64,000 nt of DNA from Halodesulfovibrio aestuarii DSM 17919 = ATCC 29578 (GTDB taxonomy: Bacteria; Desulfobacterota; Desulfovibrionia; Desulfovibrionales; Desulfovibrionaceae): assembly GCF_000384815.1 (NCBI RefSeq), contig NZ_ARQF01000018.1, forward strand, positions 142,691 to 206,690, read 5' to 3'. The notes beneath the pieces are model-generated. The model worked only from the letters and a program-made list of their open reading frames with translations, made no database searches and was not told the DNA's origin. Shown here in pieces: positions 16,088 to 25,743 of the stretch; within the stretch, counting starts at the first letter, position 1, and every line of letters starts with the position of its first letter. Made by a program: the position numbers and the translations under genes.

Positions 16088-18761
16088 ACCGTGCGTTGTC
16101 ATGGTCTTCATGCTGCTTGCGCTGTTAATTGCTGCAAGCGCATTTGCTGCGCCACGGAATGGAATTCGGGTACTTGTACTGCCTTTTGCCGTTAACTCAG
16201 GCGATGATTTGAGTTACTTGGAAGATGGTTTGCCTGATTTAATCGGAGAACGTTTAGCTGCAAAAAACTTTTCAATTGTTCCTGATGATGAAGTTGAAAG
16301 AATTTTAGCAGAAAATGCTGTCACCGAGCTTAATATTTCAATTGTTCGTGATCTGTGTTTGTTGTCTAACTCAGACTATGCCGTCTATGGTAGCTTTACA
16401 CAGGTTGGTGAACAACTTTCTATTGATGCACGCTTGGTAGAAGCTTACGGACTTCAACCTGCAAAGCCAATTTACATTAATAAGTCTGGTCTTATTAATG
16501 TGCTTCCTGCTGTCGATGAGCTTGTGGCTCAAGCTACAAACGAGATGCTGCGTAAGCAGTCAATTTCTAATATTGTAGTTAAGGGTACTAAAATTCTGGA
16601 TCCGGACGTAGTTCTTCTACGTATGCGAATTCAGAAGGGTGATGCTCTTGATAGCAAAAAAATCAACGAAGAAATTAAACGTATTTACGGTCTTGGATTC
16701 TTCAGTGATGTGCAGGTGTCTGTTGAGAAAAAACGTGATGGTAATGAACTTGTTATCACCGTTGTAGAAAAACCAAAAATTAATAACATCATAATCTCCG
16801 GCTCTGATGCTGTTGATAGTGATGATATTCTTGCCGCAATCAGTTCAAAACAGGGTGCTATTCTTAACGAAAAGCTCCTGTCTGATGATATTGCACGCGT
16901 TCGCGATTTGTACAGGAAAGAAGGTTATTACCTTGCTGAGGTTGATTACAAGATTGAACGTGGTACAACCGGTGCGACTCTTACATTTAATGTAAAAGAA
17001 GGCGAGAAGCTCTACATTAAAGATATACAGCTCGAAGGTGTTGAAAAACTTGATGCAGATGACGTGAAGAGCGAACTAGCTTTGTCTGAACGCGGAATGT
17101 TCTCATGGCTTACCGGCTCTGGTGTTCTGCGTGAAGATTACCTTGAACGTGACGTCGCAGCGATTGCTGCGTACTACTTGAACCGAGGCTTCCTCGATGT
17201 TCGTGTTGGTAATGCGCGTGTAGATTATGAAGAAGACGGTATTGTTATTACCTTCCCGGTTTCTGAAGGTGAGCGTTATAAGCTTGGCACAATTACCTTT
17301 ACGGGTGATCTCATTGAGCCGGACGAAACCTACCTGTCTATTATTGGGTTGGACGAGTGGAAGGAAGATGAGGAGTACCTCAACTATACTGTCCTTCGTG
17401 AGGATAGTACTAAAATTGGTGACTGGTATGCAAACTACGGTTATGCCTACGCTGATGTTGATTTTGGTATTCAGCGAGCAGAAGACCACATTGCAAACGT
17501 CTCCTATAAGATTAACAAAAAGAACAAAGTGTATGTCCGCCGTGTCGTAGTGGAAGGCAATACTCGCACTCGTGATAATGTTGTGCGTCGTGCTGTTGAA
17601 CTGACAGACGGTGAGCTTTTCAATGGCGATAAGCTGCGTGACAGTAACCGCACGTTGAATAACCTTGGGTATTTTTCTGAAGCAAGCGTGAACATTGTTC
17701 CAACGCAGTCTCCAGAAGAAGTTGATCTTAAAGTTAAGGTTAAAGAAAAAAATACTGGCTCTATTATGGCCGGTGTCGGTTGGTCTTCATATGATGGTGT
17801 TGGTTTCTCCGGTTCTATCAAGGAAGATAACTTGTGGGGTAAAGGCTACAGGCTTGCATTGACTGCCAGCTTCTCGTCTAAAAAAACCTCCTACGATCTG
17901 AGTTTCTTGAACCCAAGTGTATATGATAGCGATCTTTCATTTAGTGCTCGTACATACATCACAGAAACTGAATATGACGACTACGATTATAATAAGACAG
18001 GCGCTAAAATTAGCTTTGGTTATCCGGTAGGTAAGTGGTCTCGTGTCTACGCCGGTTACCGTTTTGACCAGTATCAGATTACAGATGTAGATGATGATGC
18101 GGACAACCTCATTAAAGAGCAGGCTGATGAAGGCACCCGCTATGCGAGCGTGCTCCATGCAGCTTTCTCCCGCAACACCATTGATAATTTCCAGCGCCCG
18201 ACGGCCGGTAATGTTGTAAACCTTACCGTAAACTACGGTGGTAGCTTCCTTCAGGGTACTGATGATTTCATTAAAGTAGTTGGTGAAGCCCGTCAGTACT
18301 ATGCCTTGAACAATGACCACGTGCTGATGGCCCGTGCAAAGGCTGCAGCATTGCTTCCTAATGGCGGCTCTCAAAGTGATATCCCAATTGTAGAACGTTT
18401 TTGGGTTGGTGGTATTAATAGCGTGCGTGGTTACGACATCAACGACTTTGCAGTGCGCGAGAATGATGGTGACAAAATTGGTGGTACCCGCATGGCGTTC
18501 GCTAACTTTGAGTACCAGTGGTATTTTGAGAATGAGCTGGGTATGACTATTGTACCGTTCTTTGACGTGGGTACTAACTTCGATGACAAAGATGATGATG
18601 GTCTTACCTCTAATAAAGACTGGCTCTACAGTACCGGTCTGGAACTGCGCTGGCGTTCTCCAATGGGTGATTTACGCTTCGCATACGGTGTTCCTCTTGC
18701 AGATGTGAACGGAGAAAGACAGTCTCCGCGCTTTGAATTTGCAATGGGTCAGGCGTTTTAA
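16071..18761 (+). CDS. bamA: Outer membrane protein assembly factor BamA with extra N-terminal domain
   Basis: The 896-residue protein inserts beta-barrel proteins in the outer membrane. A signal peptide (1-27, ending SAFA) is followed by an unusual domain at about 30-155 (GIRVLVLPFAVNSG, LSNSDYAVYGSFT, LSIDARLVE) that resembles TolB-N/FlgO-type domains, then five POTRA repeats (about 160-565), each with a GN.R/GLGFFSDV-type pattern, and the C-terminal barrel with RGYDINDFAV (the VRGY loop) and a terminal phenylalanine. The ATG at 16071 has GGAG seven bases upstream and overlaps lolD. A terminator follows. Confidence 0.95.
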   Translation: MSKQFRPCVVMVFMLLALLIAASAFAAPRNGIRVLVLPFAVNSGDDLSYLEDGLPDLIGERLAAKNFSIVPDDEVERILAENAVTELNISIVRDLCLLSNSDYAVYGSFTQVGEQLSIDARLVEAYGLQPAKPIYINKSGLINVLPAVDELVAQATNEMLRKQSISNIVVKGTKILDPDVVLLRMRIQKGDALDSKKINEEIKRIYGLGFFSDVQVSVEKKRDGNELVITVVEKPKINNIIISGSDAVDSDDILAAISSKQGAILNEKLLSDDIARVRDLYRKEGYYLAEVDYKIERGTTGATLTFNVKEGEKLYIKDIQLEGVEKLDADDVKSELALSERGMFSWLTGSGVLREDYLERDVAAIAAYYLNRGFLDVRVGNARVDYEEDGIVITFPVSEGERYKLGTITFTGDLIEPDETYLSIIGLDEWKEDEEYLNYTVLREDSTKIGDWYANYGYAYADVDFGIQRAEDHIANVSYKINKKNKVYVRRVVVEGNTRTRDNVVRRAVELTDGELFNGDKLRDSNRTLNNLGYFSEASVNIVPTQSPEEVDLKVKVKEKNTGSIMAGVGWSSYDGVGFSGSIKEDNLWGKGYRLALTASFSSKKTSYDLSFLNPSVYDSDLSFSARTYITETEYDDYDYNKTGAKISFGYPVGKWSRVYAGYRFDQYQITDVDDDADNLIKEQADEGTRYASVLHAAFSRNTIDNFQRPTAGNVVNLTVNYGGSFLQGTDDFIKVVGEARQYYALNNDHVLMARAKAAALLPNGGSQSDIPIVERFWVGGINSVRGYDINDFAVRENDGDKIGGTRMAFANFEYQWYFENELGMTIVPFFDVGTNFDDKDDDGLTSNKDWLYSTGLELRWRSPMGDLRFAYGVPLADVNGERQSPRFEFAMGQAF

Positions 18762-18772
18762 ATCCAATCAAG

Positions 18773-18806
18773 TAAAAGCGCGACCTTATGGTCGCGCTTT
18801 TTTTAT
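18773..18806 (+). terminator. Terminator after bamA
   Basis: Hairpin AAAAGCGCGACC / GGTCGCGCTTTT with a four-base loop and a T-run. Confidence 0.92.
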
Positions 18807-18922
18807 GCAAAAGTCTTGGCCAGGGTTGCACCTCTGGACCGGTTTAAGTATCCTTCTAATGATTTTTACTGGCGGCCTTTTTACAAATTCCAATTTCAAT
18901 GCGCGGACTAACTAGGAAAACT

Positions 18923-20692
18923 ATGCTAATTATCAGAAAAAAAGGCATTCTCTATTTGCCTTTGCTTCTTCTCGTCATTCTTCTCTCAGTTACAAATTCT
19001 TATGCTTCTATTAGCGGGGATTACAGAAACGCGTTGAATCAGTTCAGATCGCTTGTTAAAAATTCAAATCAAGCACGCTATCGTTCTAACTGGAAACGGC
19101 TGGAAGATAAGTTTATTGCTATTTATCAGGCGAATCCAGATGGTTCCTATGCTCCTAAAGTCTTGTACTATATGGGACGCGTTAATGAAGAATTGGCAAA
19201 GCGTTCGTATCTTCGTTCTGATTTTCAGGCCGCAGTTGATTACTATAACAGATGTTCAAGGCGGTTTACGAAACATTCATGGACGGATGATTCCTTATAC
19301 AGATCAGCGCGAATTCAATATTACAATCTGAATCAGCCTGCTGAAGCAAGACGGACGTTGAATACTGTTCTTCGTAAATACCAGTCTGGAGATAAGTATA
19401 AGAATGCTCTTGAATTACATAGAAAAATTCTTGCAGAGATTCGTGGTTCAAGCTCTTCTGCTGCGCCCAGACCCAAAGTAGTTAAGAAAGTCAGCCCGTC
19501 ACGTGCAACGTCGCGAACCGCACCCTCCTCGCATAAAGCTTCGGGCAAAGTGGTATTAAACGGTATTCGTTTTACTAGTAGTAATGACTACACACGTGTC
19601 GTGATTGATTTGAGTGGAGAGGTGAAGCATCAGTATAAGTTTTTAAATGCTGACCCGTCACGTAATCTGCCATTCAGACTTTATATTGATTTGGCGGGAA
19701 CCGTTCCGTCTCAGGCGGTAAAAGACGAATTAAAAATTTATGATGGCATCTTGAGGATGATTCGTGTTGGTAAGCCCGTTCCGGCTACCAGTAGAGTGGT
19801 GCTTGATTTTGAATCGGTGCAAAAGTACACCGTTTTTGCTCTGGAAAATCCGTATAGAGTTGTCGTGGATGTCTCTGCTCCGCAGGCTGGGGAAAAGAGA
19901 CAACCTCCTGTAGATTTGTCACGAAAAGCTCCAGTAAGTAAGCCGAAGAAAGCTTCCCGAACAGTACCTCCTTCCCGTAAGATTCCTGATCTTGTTGAAC
20001 AGCTTGGTCTGACAGTAAAAACTGTTATGATTGATGCAGGGCATGGTGGCAAAGATCCAGGTGCATCTAAAAATAGAATTCGAGAGAAGGATTACGTTCT
20101 AAAGACTGCAAAAATGCTTGGTAAAAAACTTAAAGCAAAAGGCTTTAATGTAGTCTATACCCGTTCTACTGATGTCTTCATTCCTTTGGAAGAGCGTACC
20201 GCAAAGGCGAATGTGCAAAAGGTAGATCTATTTGTTTCACTGCATATTAACGCAAACAACAAACGAAGCGTTAACGGTATTGAGACGTACTACTTGAACC
20301 TTGCACGATCGAAAAGTGCTCGCCGTATTGCGGCGCGCGAGAACGCCATTTCAGAAAAGCGTATTAGCGACTTGCAATTTATTCTGACAGACCTGATGCT
20401 TAACTCTAAAATGCAGGAGTCAAAAGCTCTCGCAGAGTTGGTGCAAGCGAGCATGCTCAAAACTGTACGAGCCAGAGGCTGGAAGACGAGAAGTAACGGA
20501 GTTCGAAGTGCACCGTTCTATGTTCTTATGGGGGCAAAAATGCCGTCAATCCTCGTGGAACTGGGCTATTGTTCAAACTCGACAGAAGCAAAACGTTTGC
20601 GAAACAGTTCGTATTTGAACTTGCTGGCAGACGGTATTGCTAAGGCGTTAACTACGTACAGACGTAATTTAAAAAACTATGCAGCTATGTAG
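18923..20692 (+). CDS. N-acetylmuramoyl-L-alanine amidase with AMIN domain
   Basis: The 589-residue periplasmic enzyme cleaves the amide between MurNAc and the stem peptide, as AmiA/B/C do in cell separation. After a signal segment (about 8-30) comes a TPR-like helical region (about 35-175, RSDFQAAVDYYNRCSRRF), a basic Ser/Pro linker, an AMIN domain (about 205-315, RVVIDLSGEV), a second linker, and Amidase_3 from about 368 to 583. Zinc and catalytic motifs are visible: DAGHGGKDPGA, REKDYVLK, SLHINAN, ILVELGYCSN. AGGA before the ATG at 18923 supports this start. It lies between bamA and ompH, as in other Desulfovibrio. Confidence 0.93.
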   Translation: MLIIRKKGILYLPLLLLVILLSVTNSYASISGDYRNALNQFRSLVKNSNQARYRSNWKRLEDKFIAIYQANPDGSYAPKVLYYMGRVNEELAKRSYLRSDFQAAVDYYNRCSRRFTKHSWTDDSLYRSARIQYYNLNQPAEARRTLNTVLRKYQSGDKYKNALELHRKILAEIRGSSSSAAPRPKVVKKVSPSRATSRTAPSSHKASGKVVLNGIRFTSSNDYTRVVIDLSGEVKHQYKFLNADPSRNLPFRLYIDLAGTVPSQAVKDELKIYDGILRMIRVGKPVPATSRVVLDFESVQKYTVFALENPYRVVVDVSAPQAGEKRQPPVDLSRKAPVSKPKKASRTVPPSRKIPDLVEQLGLTVKTVMIDAGHGGKDPGASKNRIREKDYVLKTAKMLGKKLKAKGFNVVYTRSTDVFIPLEERTAKANVQKVDLFVSLHINANNKRSVNGIETYYLNLARSKSARRIAARENAISEKRISDLQFILTDLMLNSKMQESKALAELVQASMLKTVRARGWKTRSNGVRSAPFYVLMGAKMPSILVELGYCSNSTEAKRLRNSSYLNLLADGIAKALTTYRRNLKNYAAM

Positions 20693-20995
20693 CTGACAAA
20701 ATAATACGAAATATGACCGATTTCTCACTGACAGCGCATGAGTTTTTTGTGTAGTACTGAATTGCGAAGCATTTGTGTTGTCATATGAAGTTGTTATGTT
20801 TCATATGAGGTGATGTTACTTCGGTAATGCGCTGTAAAATCCACTGTATCTGTAGCTACAGATTGAGTGGTAGAAACGACAAGTTCTTGACTGTGGAATA
20901 TGATGAGGCTATCCACTCAATCAACTTGATAAATTCTATTGATGGTTAAATAACTAACATATTGTTAAGTAACGAAATTTTTTTAGGAGCATTTG
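20693..20995. promoter_or_regulatory. Promoter region of the ompH-lpx operon with an inverted repeat
   Basis: About 300 bases without a gene. An inverted repeat GATTGAGTGGTAG (20862-20874) / CTATCCACTCAATC (20909-20922) flanks a possible -35 TTGACT at 20887. Two copies of TCATATGA lie upstream near 20782 and 20801. The repeat may be an operator or a leader hairpin; the promoter call is weak. Confidence 0.45.
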
Positions 20996-21559
20996 ATGCG
21001 TAATATTCTTTTAGCAGTAGTGGCTTGTACCTTTCTTTTTGCTTCATCTGCGGTAGCTGCAAAATATGGTGAAGTTGATTTTGGAGTCATCGCTAAAGAT
21101 TCTGAACCAGCATTGGCGATTGCCAAGGCTATGAAGCAGACTTTTGGCGTTGAAGATAAAAAACTTAGAGACGATAAAGTTGCTTTTGATGCAAAAGTAA
21201 AAGAATTTCGCGTTCAGAGCCAGGCTCTTTCCGAGGATGCTCGAAAAACTAAAACGGAGGAGCTTCGTAAAGAAGAAAGTGCTCTCCTTCAGCGCCAGCG
21301 GAAGTTTGTAGAGCGTGCGCGTGCTGCAGAACAGTCTGCTCTTCGCGATATGTCTGCTCTTATGCTTGAAGCTACCCGCGAGTACGGTCGTAAAAATGGT
21401 TACGAAATGATTATCGCAAAAGCGCAGGGTGCAGTTTTGTACCTTAAGAATCCAGTAGATGTAACCAAACAGGTGATGGTTGTTGTTAACCGTATCTACC
21501 GAACAAAACTCGATAAATTTAAAGCTGAACAGAAAAAAGCTAAAAAAGCTAAAAAATAA
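20996..21559 (+). CDS. OmpH/Skp family periplasmic chaperone
   Basis: A 187-residue protein with a signal peptide (cleavage after AVAA) and a long charged coiled coil (about 60-140, e.g. ARKTKTEELRKEESALLQRQ), closing in a lysine-rich tail. This is the Skp/OmpH pattern: a trimeric jellyfish chaperone that carries unfolded outer membrane proteins to BamA. The ATG at 20996 with AGGAG six bases upstream is preferred over a TTG one codon earlier. It begins an operon with lpxD. Confidence 0.9.
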   Translation: MRNILLAVVACTFLFASSAVAAKYGEVDFGVIAKDSEPALAIAKAMKQTFGVEDKKLRDDKVAFDAKVKEFRVQSQALSEDARKTKTEELRKEESALLQRQRKFVERARAAEQSALRDMSALMLEATREYGRKNGYEMIIAKAQGAVLYLKNPVDVTKQVMVVVNRIYRTKLDKFKAEQKKAKKAKK

Positions 21560-21574
21560 GGGATACGGTTAAGC

Positions 21575-22585
21575 ATGCTGCTTTCTACAATCGCACAAAA
21601 TCTTGGTCTTGAGTTTGCTGGTGATGATCTTGAAATAACTGGCGTAAACACCCTTGATGATGCACTGGAAACAGAACTTAGTTTTTTAGCTAATCCTAAG
21701 TATTCCTCTAAGCTTGCAGAAACTAACGCAGGTGCAGTTGTTTGTACTGCTGATCAGGTAGCGAATGTCCAGCGCGCGCTTATTAGTGAAAACCCGTATT
21801 TCGACTTTGCTCGTTGCGTTGCCATGTTTGCTAAGCCTCAGGGCGAGATGAAGGGAATATCAGAACTCGCCTTCATCGATCCAACTGCAATAATTGCTGA
21901 TAACGTAACTGTGTATCCGCATGTCTTTGTCGGCCCGCGTGCTACTATCGGATCCGGAACGGTTCTTTTCCCCGGATGTTATGTCGGGGAAGATTCAACT
22001 GTTGGATCTGACTGTATTCTGTACCCTAATGTTGTGCTTATGGCTGAAACAACTCTCGGTGATGACTGCATTATCCATGCAGGCGTCGTACTTGGTGGTG
22101 ATGGTTTTGGTTTTGCTCCAACAGAGTTTGGCGTACAGAAAATTCCACAGATCGGTAACGTAACTATCGGTAACGATGTGGAAATTGGTGCAAACACCAC
22201 CATTGACCGCGCCGTGCTTGGCTCTACAAGCGTAGGCGACGCAACAAAAATTGATAATCTTGTTATGCTCGGGCATAATGTTGAGATGGGCAGCAACTGC
22301 CTTATTGTGTCACAGGTAGGTATTTCCGGTTCCACCAAAGTTGGTAACGGTGTTGTTATGGCAGGACAGGCTGGTATTGCCGGTCATCTGACCATTGGCG
22401 ACGGCGCAACTGTTGGTCCAAAAACTGGAGTAGGAAAAGACATTCCGGCCGGAGTAACGATGGCTGGTATGCCGGCGATGGAAAAGGGGATTTTCATGCG
22501 TCATACAACTCTTTCTCCTAAAATTCCTGATCTGTTTAAACGAGTAAAACAGCTTGAAAAAGAAATCGAAGCGTTGAAAAAATAG
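21575..22585 (+). CDS. lpxD: UDP-3-O-acylglucosamine N-acyltransferase LpxD
   Basis: The 336-residue enzyme adds the second, N-linked acyl chain in lipid A synthesis. It shows the LpxD uridine-binding N-domain (1-100, [13 protein letters not shown]), a left-handed hexapeptide beta helix (about 105-310) and a C-terminal helix. The catalytic histidine region reads [14 protein letters not shown], and GGDGFGFAP is characteristic. It follows ompH by 15 bases and precedes fabZ by 12. Confidence 0.97.
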   Translation: MLLSTIAQNLGLEFAGDDLEITGVNTLDDALETELSFLANPKYSSKLAETNAGAVVCTADQVANVQRALISENPYFDFARCVAMFAKPQGEMKGISELAFIDPTAIIADNVTVYPHVFVGPRATIGSGTVLFPGCYVGEDSTVGSDCILYPNVVLMAETTLGDDCIIHAGVVLGGDGFGFAPTEFGVQKIPQIGNVTIGNDVEIGANTTIDRAVLGSTSVGDATKIDNLVMLGHNVEMGSNCLIVSQVGISGSTKVGNGVVMAGQAGIAGHLTIGDGATVGPKTGVGKDIPAGVTMAGMPAMEKGIFMRHTTLSPKIPDLFKRVKQLEKEIEALKK

Positions 22586-22597
22586 AGGTACACAAAC

Positions 22598-23062
22598 ATG
22601 ACAGCCACCGAACAGAATATTTTGGACATCCGTCAGATCCTTGATCTGCTTCCACATAGATATCCTTTTTTGCTTGTAGACCGTGTTCTAGACTACACTC
22701 CGCTCGAGTCCATTGATGCGTATAAAAACGTTACAATGAACGAGCCGTTCTTTCAGGGACACTTTCCCGGAATTCCTGTAATGCCGGGTGTGCTTATTAT
22801 GGAAGCGCTTGCTCAGGCAGGTGGACTTCTCGTGCTCAAAAGTACGGATATGCCACTTGAAGATAAGTTGTTCCTGTTTACAGGTATGGAGAAAGTTCGT
22901 TTCCGTAGACCTGTGTACCCAGGCGATAAGCTTGAGCTTAAGTGCCGTCTTATTCGTCACAAGCTGAAACTGTGGAAGATGGAAGGCAAAGCATATGTTG
23001 ATGGTGTGCTTGCTGCAGAAGCAGAAATGACAGCCGCTATCATGAATAAGGAGGATATGTAG
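22598..23062 (+). CDS. fabZ: 3-hydroxyacyl-ACP dehydratase FabZ
   Basis: A 154-residue hot-dog fold enzyme that dehydrates 3-hydroxyacyl-ACP. It contains LLPHRYPFLLVDRV at about 16-29, the active-site histidine in FFQGHFPGIPVMPGVL and the partner glutamate in LIMEALAQAGG. Its place between lpxD and lpxA is the classical one, since both pathways share 3-hydroxyacyl-ACP. Confidence 0.97.
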   Translation: MTATEQNILDIRQILDLLPHRYPFLLVDRVLDYTPLESIDAYKNVTMNEPFFQGHFPGIPVMPGVLIMEALAQAGGLLVLKSTDMPLEDKLFLFTGMEKVRFRRPVYPGDKLELKCRLIRHKLKLWKMEGKAYVDGVLAAEAEMTAAIMNKEDM

Positions 23063-23063
23063 C

Positions 23064-23855
23064 GTGGCTACTGAGATTCATCCTTCCGCCTTTGTTTCGC
23101 CTAATGCGGAAATTGGAGAAGGGGTTGTTGTTGGTCCTTGTGCCGTAATTGAGGATGATGTCATCATCGGAGATGGTACAAAGATTGACGCTTTTGCATC
23201 TGTCAAACAGTACACCCGCATGGGGAAAAATAACCATATCCACTCCTATGCGGCAGTGGGCGGTATTCCGCAGGATCTTAAATTTCACGGTGAAGTTAGC
23301 TGGTTGAAAATCGGCGACAATAACAGTATCCGTGAATTTGCAACCTTACATCGTGGTACAGAAGATGGCGGCTTAGAAACTGTTATCGGTAGTAATAACC
23401 TCATGATGGCGTACACGCATGTTGCGCACGATTGTATTCTTGGCAATAATATTATTATGTCTAATAATGCAACGCTTGCGGGACATGTTCAGGTTGCTGA
23501 TCATACCATTATCGCAGGACTTTCTGCAGTACATCAGTTTGTCCGCATCGGTACCCATGCATTTGTTGGTGGCATGACCGGCATCGGTCAGGATCTACCT
23601 CCGTACATGCTTGCAACCGGTAATCGTGCAGGTGTGAATGGTCCTAACCTGGTTGGGCTGCGTCGCTTAAAAGCTTCCCGCGAAGTTATTCGTGCTCTTA
23701 AAAATGCGTACAAACTCATCTGGCATTCTACTACTCCTCGAAAAGAGGCACTTGAACAGCTGGAATATGAATTTGGTAACTTTTCTGAAGTCCTTGAATT
23801 TGTAGATTTTGTGCGTAAAAGTGAGCGTGGTATTTTGCCATCGCATAACGACTAA
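23064..23855 (+). CDS. lpxA: UDP-N-acetylglucosamine O-acyltransferase LpxA
   Basis: The 263-residue trimeric enzyme makes the first committed lipid A intermediate. It is a hexapeptide-repeat beta helix (about 3-190) with the catalytic histidine in MAYTHVAHDCILG and the GGIPQDLKF block, followed by a helical C-terminus starting at GLRR. It uses a GTG start one base after the fabZ stop, served by AAGGAGG inside the fabZ end. A terminator follows. Confidence 0.97.
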   Translation: MATEIHPSAFVSPNAEIGEGVVVGPCAVIEDDVIIGDGTKIDAFASVKQYTRMGKNNHIHSYAAVGGIPQDLKFHGEVSWLKIGDNNSIREFATLHRGTEDGGLETVIGSNNLMMAYTHVAHDCILGNNIIMSNNATLAGHVQVADHTIIAGLSAVHQFVRIGTHAFVGGMTGIGQDLPPYMLATGNRAGVNGPNLVGLRRLKASREVIRALKNAYKLIWHSTTPRKEALEQLEYEFGNFSEVLEFVDFVRKSERGILPSHND

Positions 23856-23877
23856 GCTACACTGTTGGATTGAAATA

Positions 23878-23916
23878 TAAAGAAGGAAGGTGTAGTGCCT
23901 TCCTTCTTTTTTTAAG
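23878..23916 (+). terminator. Terminator after lpxA
   Basis: Hairpin AAAGAAGGAAGG / CCTTCCTTCTTT with a T-run; it separates lpxA from lpxI, which must have its own promoter or rely on read-through. Confidence 0.88.
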
Positions 23917-23936
23917 CCTTTGGAGCAAAAATAGAT

Positions 23937-24773
23937 ATGGCAGCATTACAAGAGCGAATTGGGATAATTGCAGGCGCAGGCCAGTTTCCTGAGCTTGTAG
24001 CCCAAGGTGCCCGTGAGGAAGGGCTCTCTGTTGTTATGTGTGGTTTTGTTGGCCACACAGACCCCGCAATTGAGAGTAAGGCAGATGTTTTTGAAATGCT
24101 TCATCTTGGTGCTCTTTCCAAGCTTATACAGTTTTTCAAAAATAATGGTGTGAACCGCGTGTGTTTTGCCGGTGCTATTAATAAGCCAAAGGCGTTGGAT
24201 ATTCGGCCGGATTTTCGAGCTGCAAAGGTATTGTTCAAGATTCGCTCAAAAGGTGATGACGTACTTTTGCGTGGCGTATTAGATGAGTTGGAGTCTGATG
24301 GGCTGCATATTGTACAGGCTGCAGAATTAGTTCCTAACTTGCGCGGACCTGTTGGTGTACTTACAAAGAAAAAACTTACAGAAAAGCAACGTGAGACCCT
24401 CGCATACGGTATTCCGATCGGTGAACAGATTGGGAGTATGGATATTGGTCAGTGCATTGTTGTTCGAGAGCACATGGTTGTTGCTGTTGAGTGTTTAGAA
24501 GGGACAGATGCGACTATTAAGCGTGGTGCGGCGCTTGGAGGCCAGGGCTGCGTTGCCATTAAGTTGCTGAAACCAAATCAGGATGAGCGCATTGACCTTC
24601 CGGCGCTTGGTTTGAATACTATTCAAAATTTAGTGGATGGCGGGTATAGTTGCCTCGCTTACTATGCAGGGAAAACTCTTTTTTTTGATAGAGAAGCGGC
24701 TATTGCACTTGCGAATGAGCACAATATTGCCATTGTGGGTTTAGATGAGGAATTTAAAAACACCCTTCTATAA
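23937..24773 (+). CDS. lpxI: UDP-2,3-diacylglucosamine pyrophosphatase LpxI
   Basis: The 278-residue protein matches the LpxI (DUF1009) family: GIIAGAGQFPELVAQGAREEG at the start (in part), FAGAINKP, LVPNLRGPVGVLT, and the C-terminal ECLEGTDATIKRG and VAIKLLKPNQDERIDLPALG blocks. It hydrolyses UDP-2,3-diacylglucosamine to lipid X and replaces LpxH in many proteobacteria. No lpxB or lpxK follows, so the rest of the pathway is elsewhere. Confidence 0.96.
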   Translation: MAALQERIGIIAGAGQFPELVAQGAREEGLSVVMCGFVGHTDPAIESKADVFEMLHLGALSKLIQFFKNNGVNRVCFAGAINKPKALDIRPDFRAAKVLFKIRSKGDDVLLRGVLDELESDGLHIVQAAELVPNLRGPVGVLTKKKLTEKQRETLAYGIPIGEQIGSMDIGQCIVVREHMVVAVECLEGTDATIKRGAALGGQGCVAIKLLKPNQDERIDLPALGLNTIQNLVDGGYSCLAYYAGKTLFFDREAAIALANEHNIAIVGLDEEFKNTLL

Positions 24774-24800
24774 AAAAAGACTACTTATTTGGTTCCTTGA

Positions 24801-24859
24801 CGGAACGGATAATATACGGTGTCATTTCGATAAAGTATACTATTCGTTCCGTTTTTTAT
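24801..24859 (+). terminator. Long hairpin with T-run after lpxI
   Basis: Arms at 24802-24817 and 24835-24850 pair over 16 positions with one wobble and one mismatch, followed by six T. The left arm can instead pair with GTTCC at 24792-24796, so an alternative fold exists. Confidence 0.65.
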
Positions 24860-24939
24860 TTGCAATATAGTAGCTTACGGGTAAACTCTAGACTATTCTA
24901 GATGGTGGGACACATAACGTTATTATAGGAAGGTGCATA

Positions 24940-25743
24940 ATGTTTTCAGTCAATACTGTTTGGGACAATATAGATAAAGTGCGTGGCAGTGGCCCTGTTG
25001 TACTCAGCATTACCAACTATGTTGTCATGAATTCTACCGCGAATGCTCTTCTCAGTGCCGGCGCTTCGCCAATAATGGCTCACGCTAAAGAAGAACTGGA
25101 AGAATTGATAACTATAGCGGGTTCGCTTGTATTAAATATTGGCACCTTAAGCACTGGATGGATAGATAGTATGCGGTTTGCAGCTTCAATTGCGGCCGCA
25201 AAATATAAGCCTGTTGTGCTGGATCCTGTGGGAGCAGGGGCATCCCGCTTGCGTACGGAAACTTCCATATCTCTTCTTGAAGAAGGCTGTGTGTCGTTAG
25301 TGCGCGGTAATGCCTCGGAAATTATGGCGTTAGCTGGCGTTGGGGCGATGACTCGTGGAGTGGATTCCTGTAACGACTCCAATGAGGCAGAAACAAGTGC
25401 TAAAACTTTAGCGCGCAAGTATCAGTGCGCTGTTGCTGTTTCCGGTTGCGTGGATTTGATCACGGATGGTGAGACAGTATACAATATTACGGGTGGAAGT
25501 GATTACATGCCACTTGTTACTGGAATGGGGTGTATTGCAACTGCAATTTGCGGGGCACATTTGGCAATCTGCGAAGACAGCTTTGCGGCTGCTGTATCCG
25601 GAATGGGATGTATGGCAGCTGCAGGTGGTCTTGCAAAAGTTGCATCGAACGGGCCGGGAACTTTCGCCGTGCATTTTATCGATGCCCTTCATAACGTAAC
25701 TGAAAATGACATAACAAGACTTGTCGAAGTGAGGAGTGTGTAA
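24940..25743 (+). CDS. thiM: Hydroxyethylthiazole kinase ThiM
   Basis: The 267-residue enzyme phosphorylates 5-(hydroxyethyl)-4-methylthiazole for thiamine salvage. Recognisable blocks are ITNYVVMNSTANALLSAGASPIMAHAKEE (in parts), LVLNIGTL, VLDPVGAGAS, RGNASEIMAL and the VTGMGCIATA catalytic loop, where cysteine C-terminal to GMG is typical. AGGAAGG precedes the ATG. It overlaps thiE by one base. I looked for a TPP riboswitch upstream and found no CTGAGA/ACCTGA core. Confidence 0.96.
   Translation: MFSVNTVWDNIDKVRGSGPVVLSITNYVVMNSTANALLSAGASPIMAHAKEELEELITIAGSLVLNIGTLSTGWIDSMRFAASIAAAKYKPVVLDPVGAGASRLRTETSISLLEEGCVSLVRGNASEIMALAGVGAMTRGVDSCNDSNEAETSAKTLARKYQCAVAVSGCVDLITDGETVYNITGGSDYMPLVTGMGCIATAICGAHLAICEDSFAAAVSGMGCMAAAGGLAKVASNGPGTFAVHFIDALHNVTENDITRLVEVRSV

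Noticed and set aside
24860..24940. TPP riboswitch before thiM
   Set aside because: The conserved CTGAGA and ACCTGA core segments are absent and the space is too short for the full aptamer.
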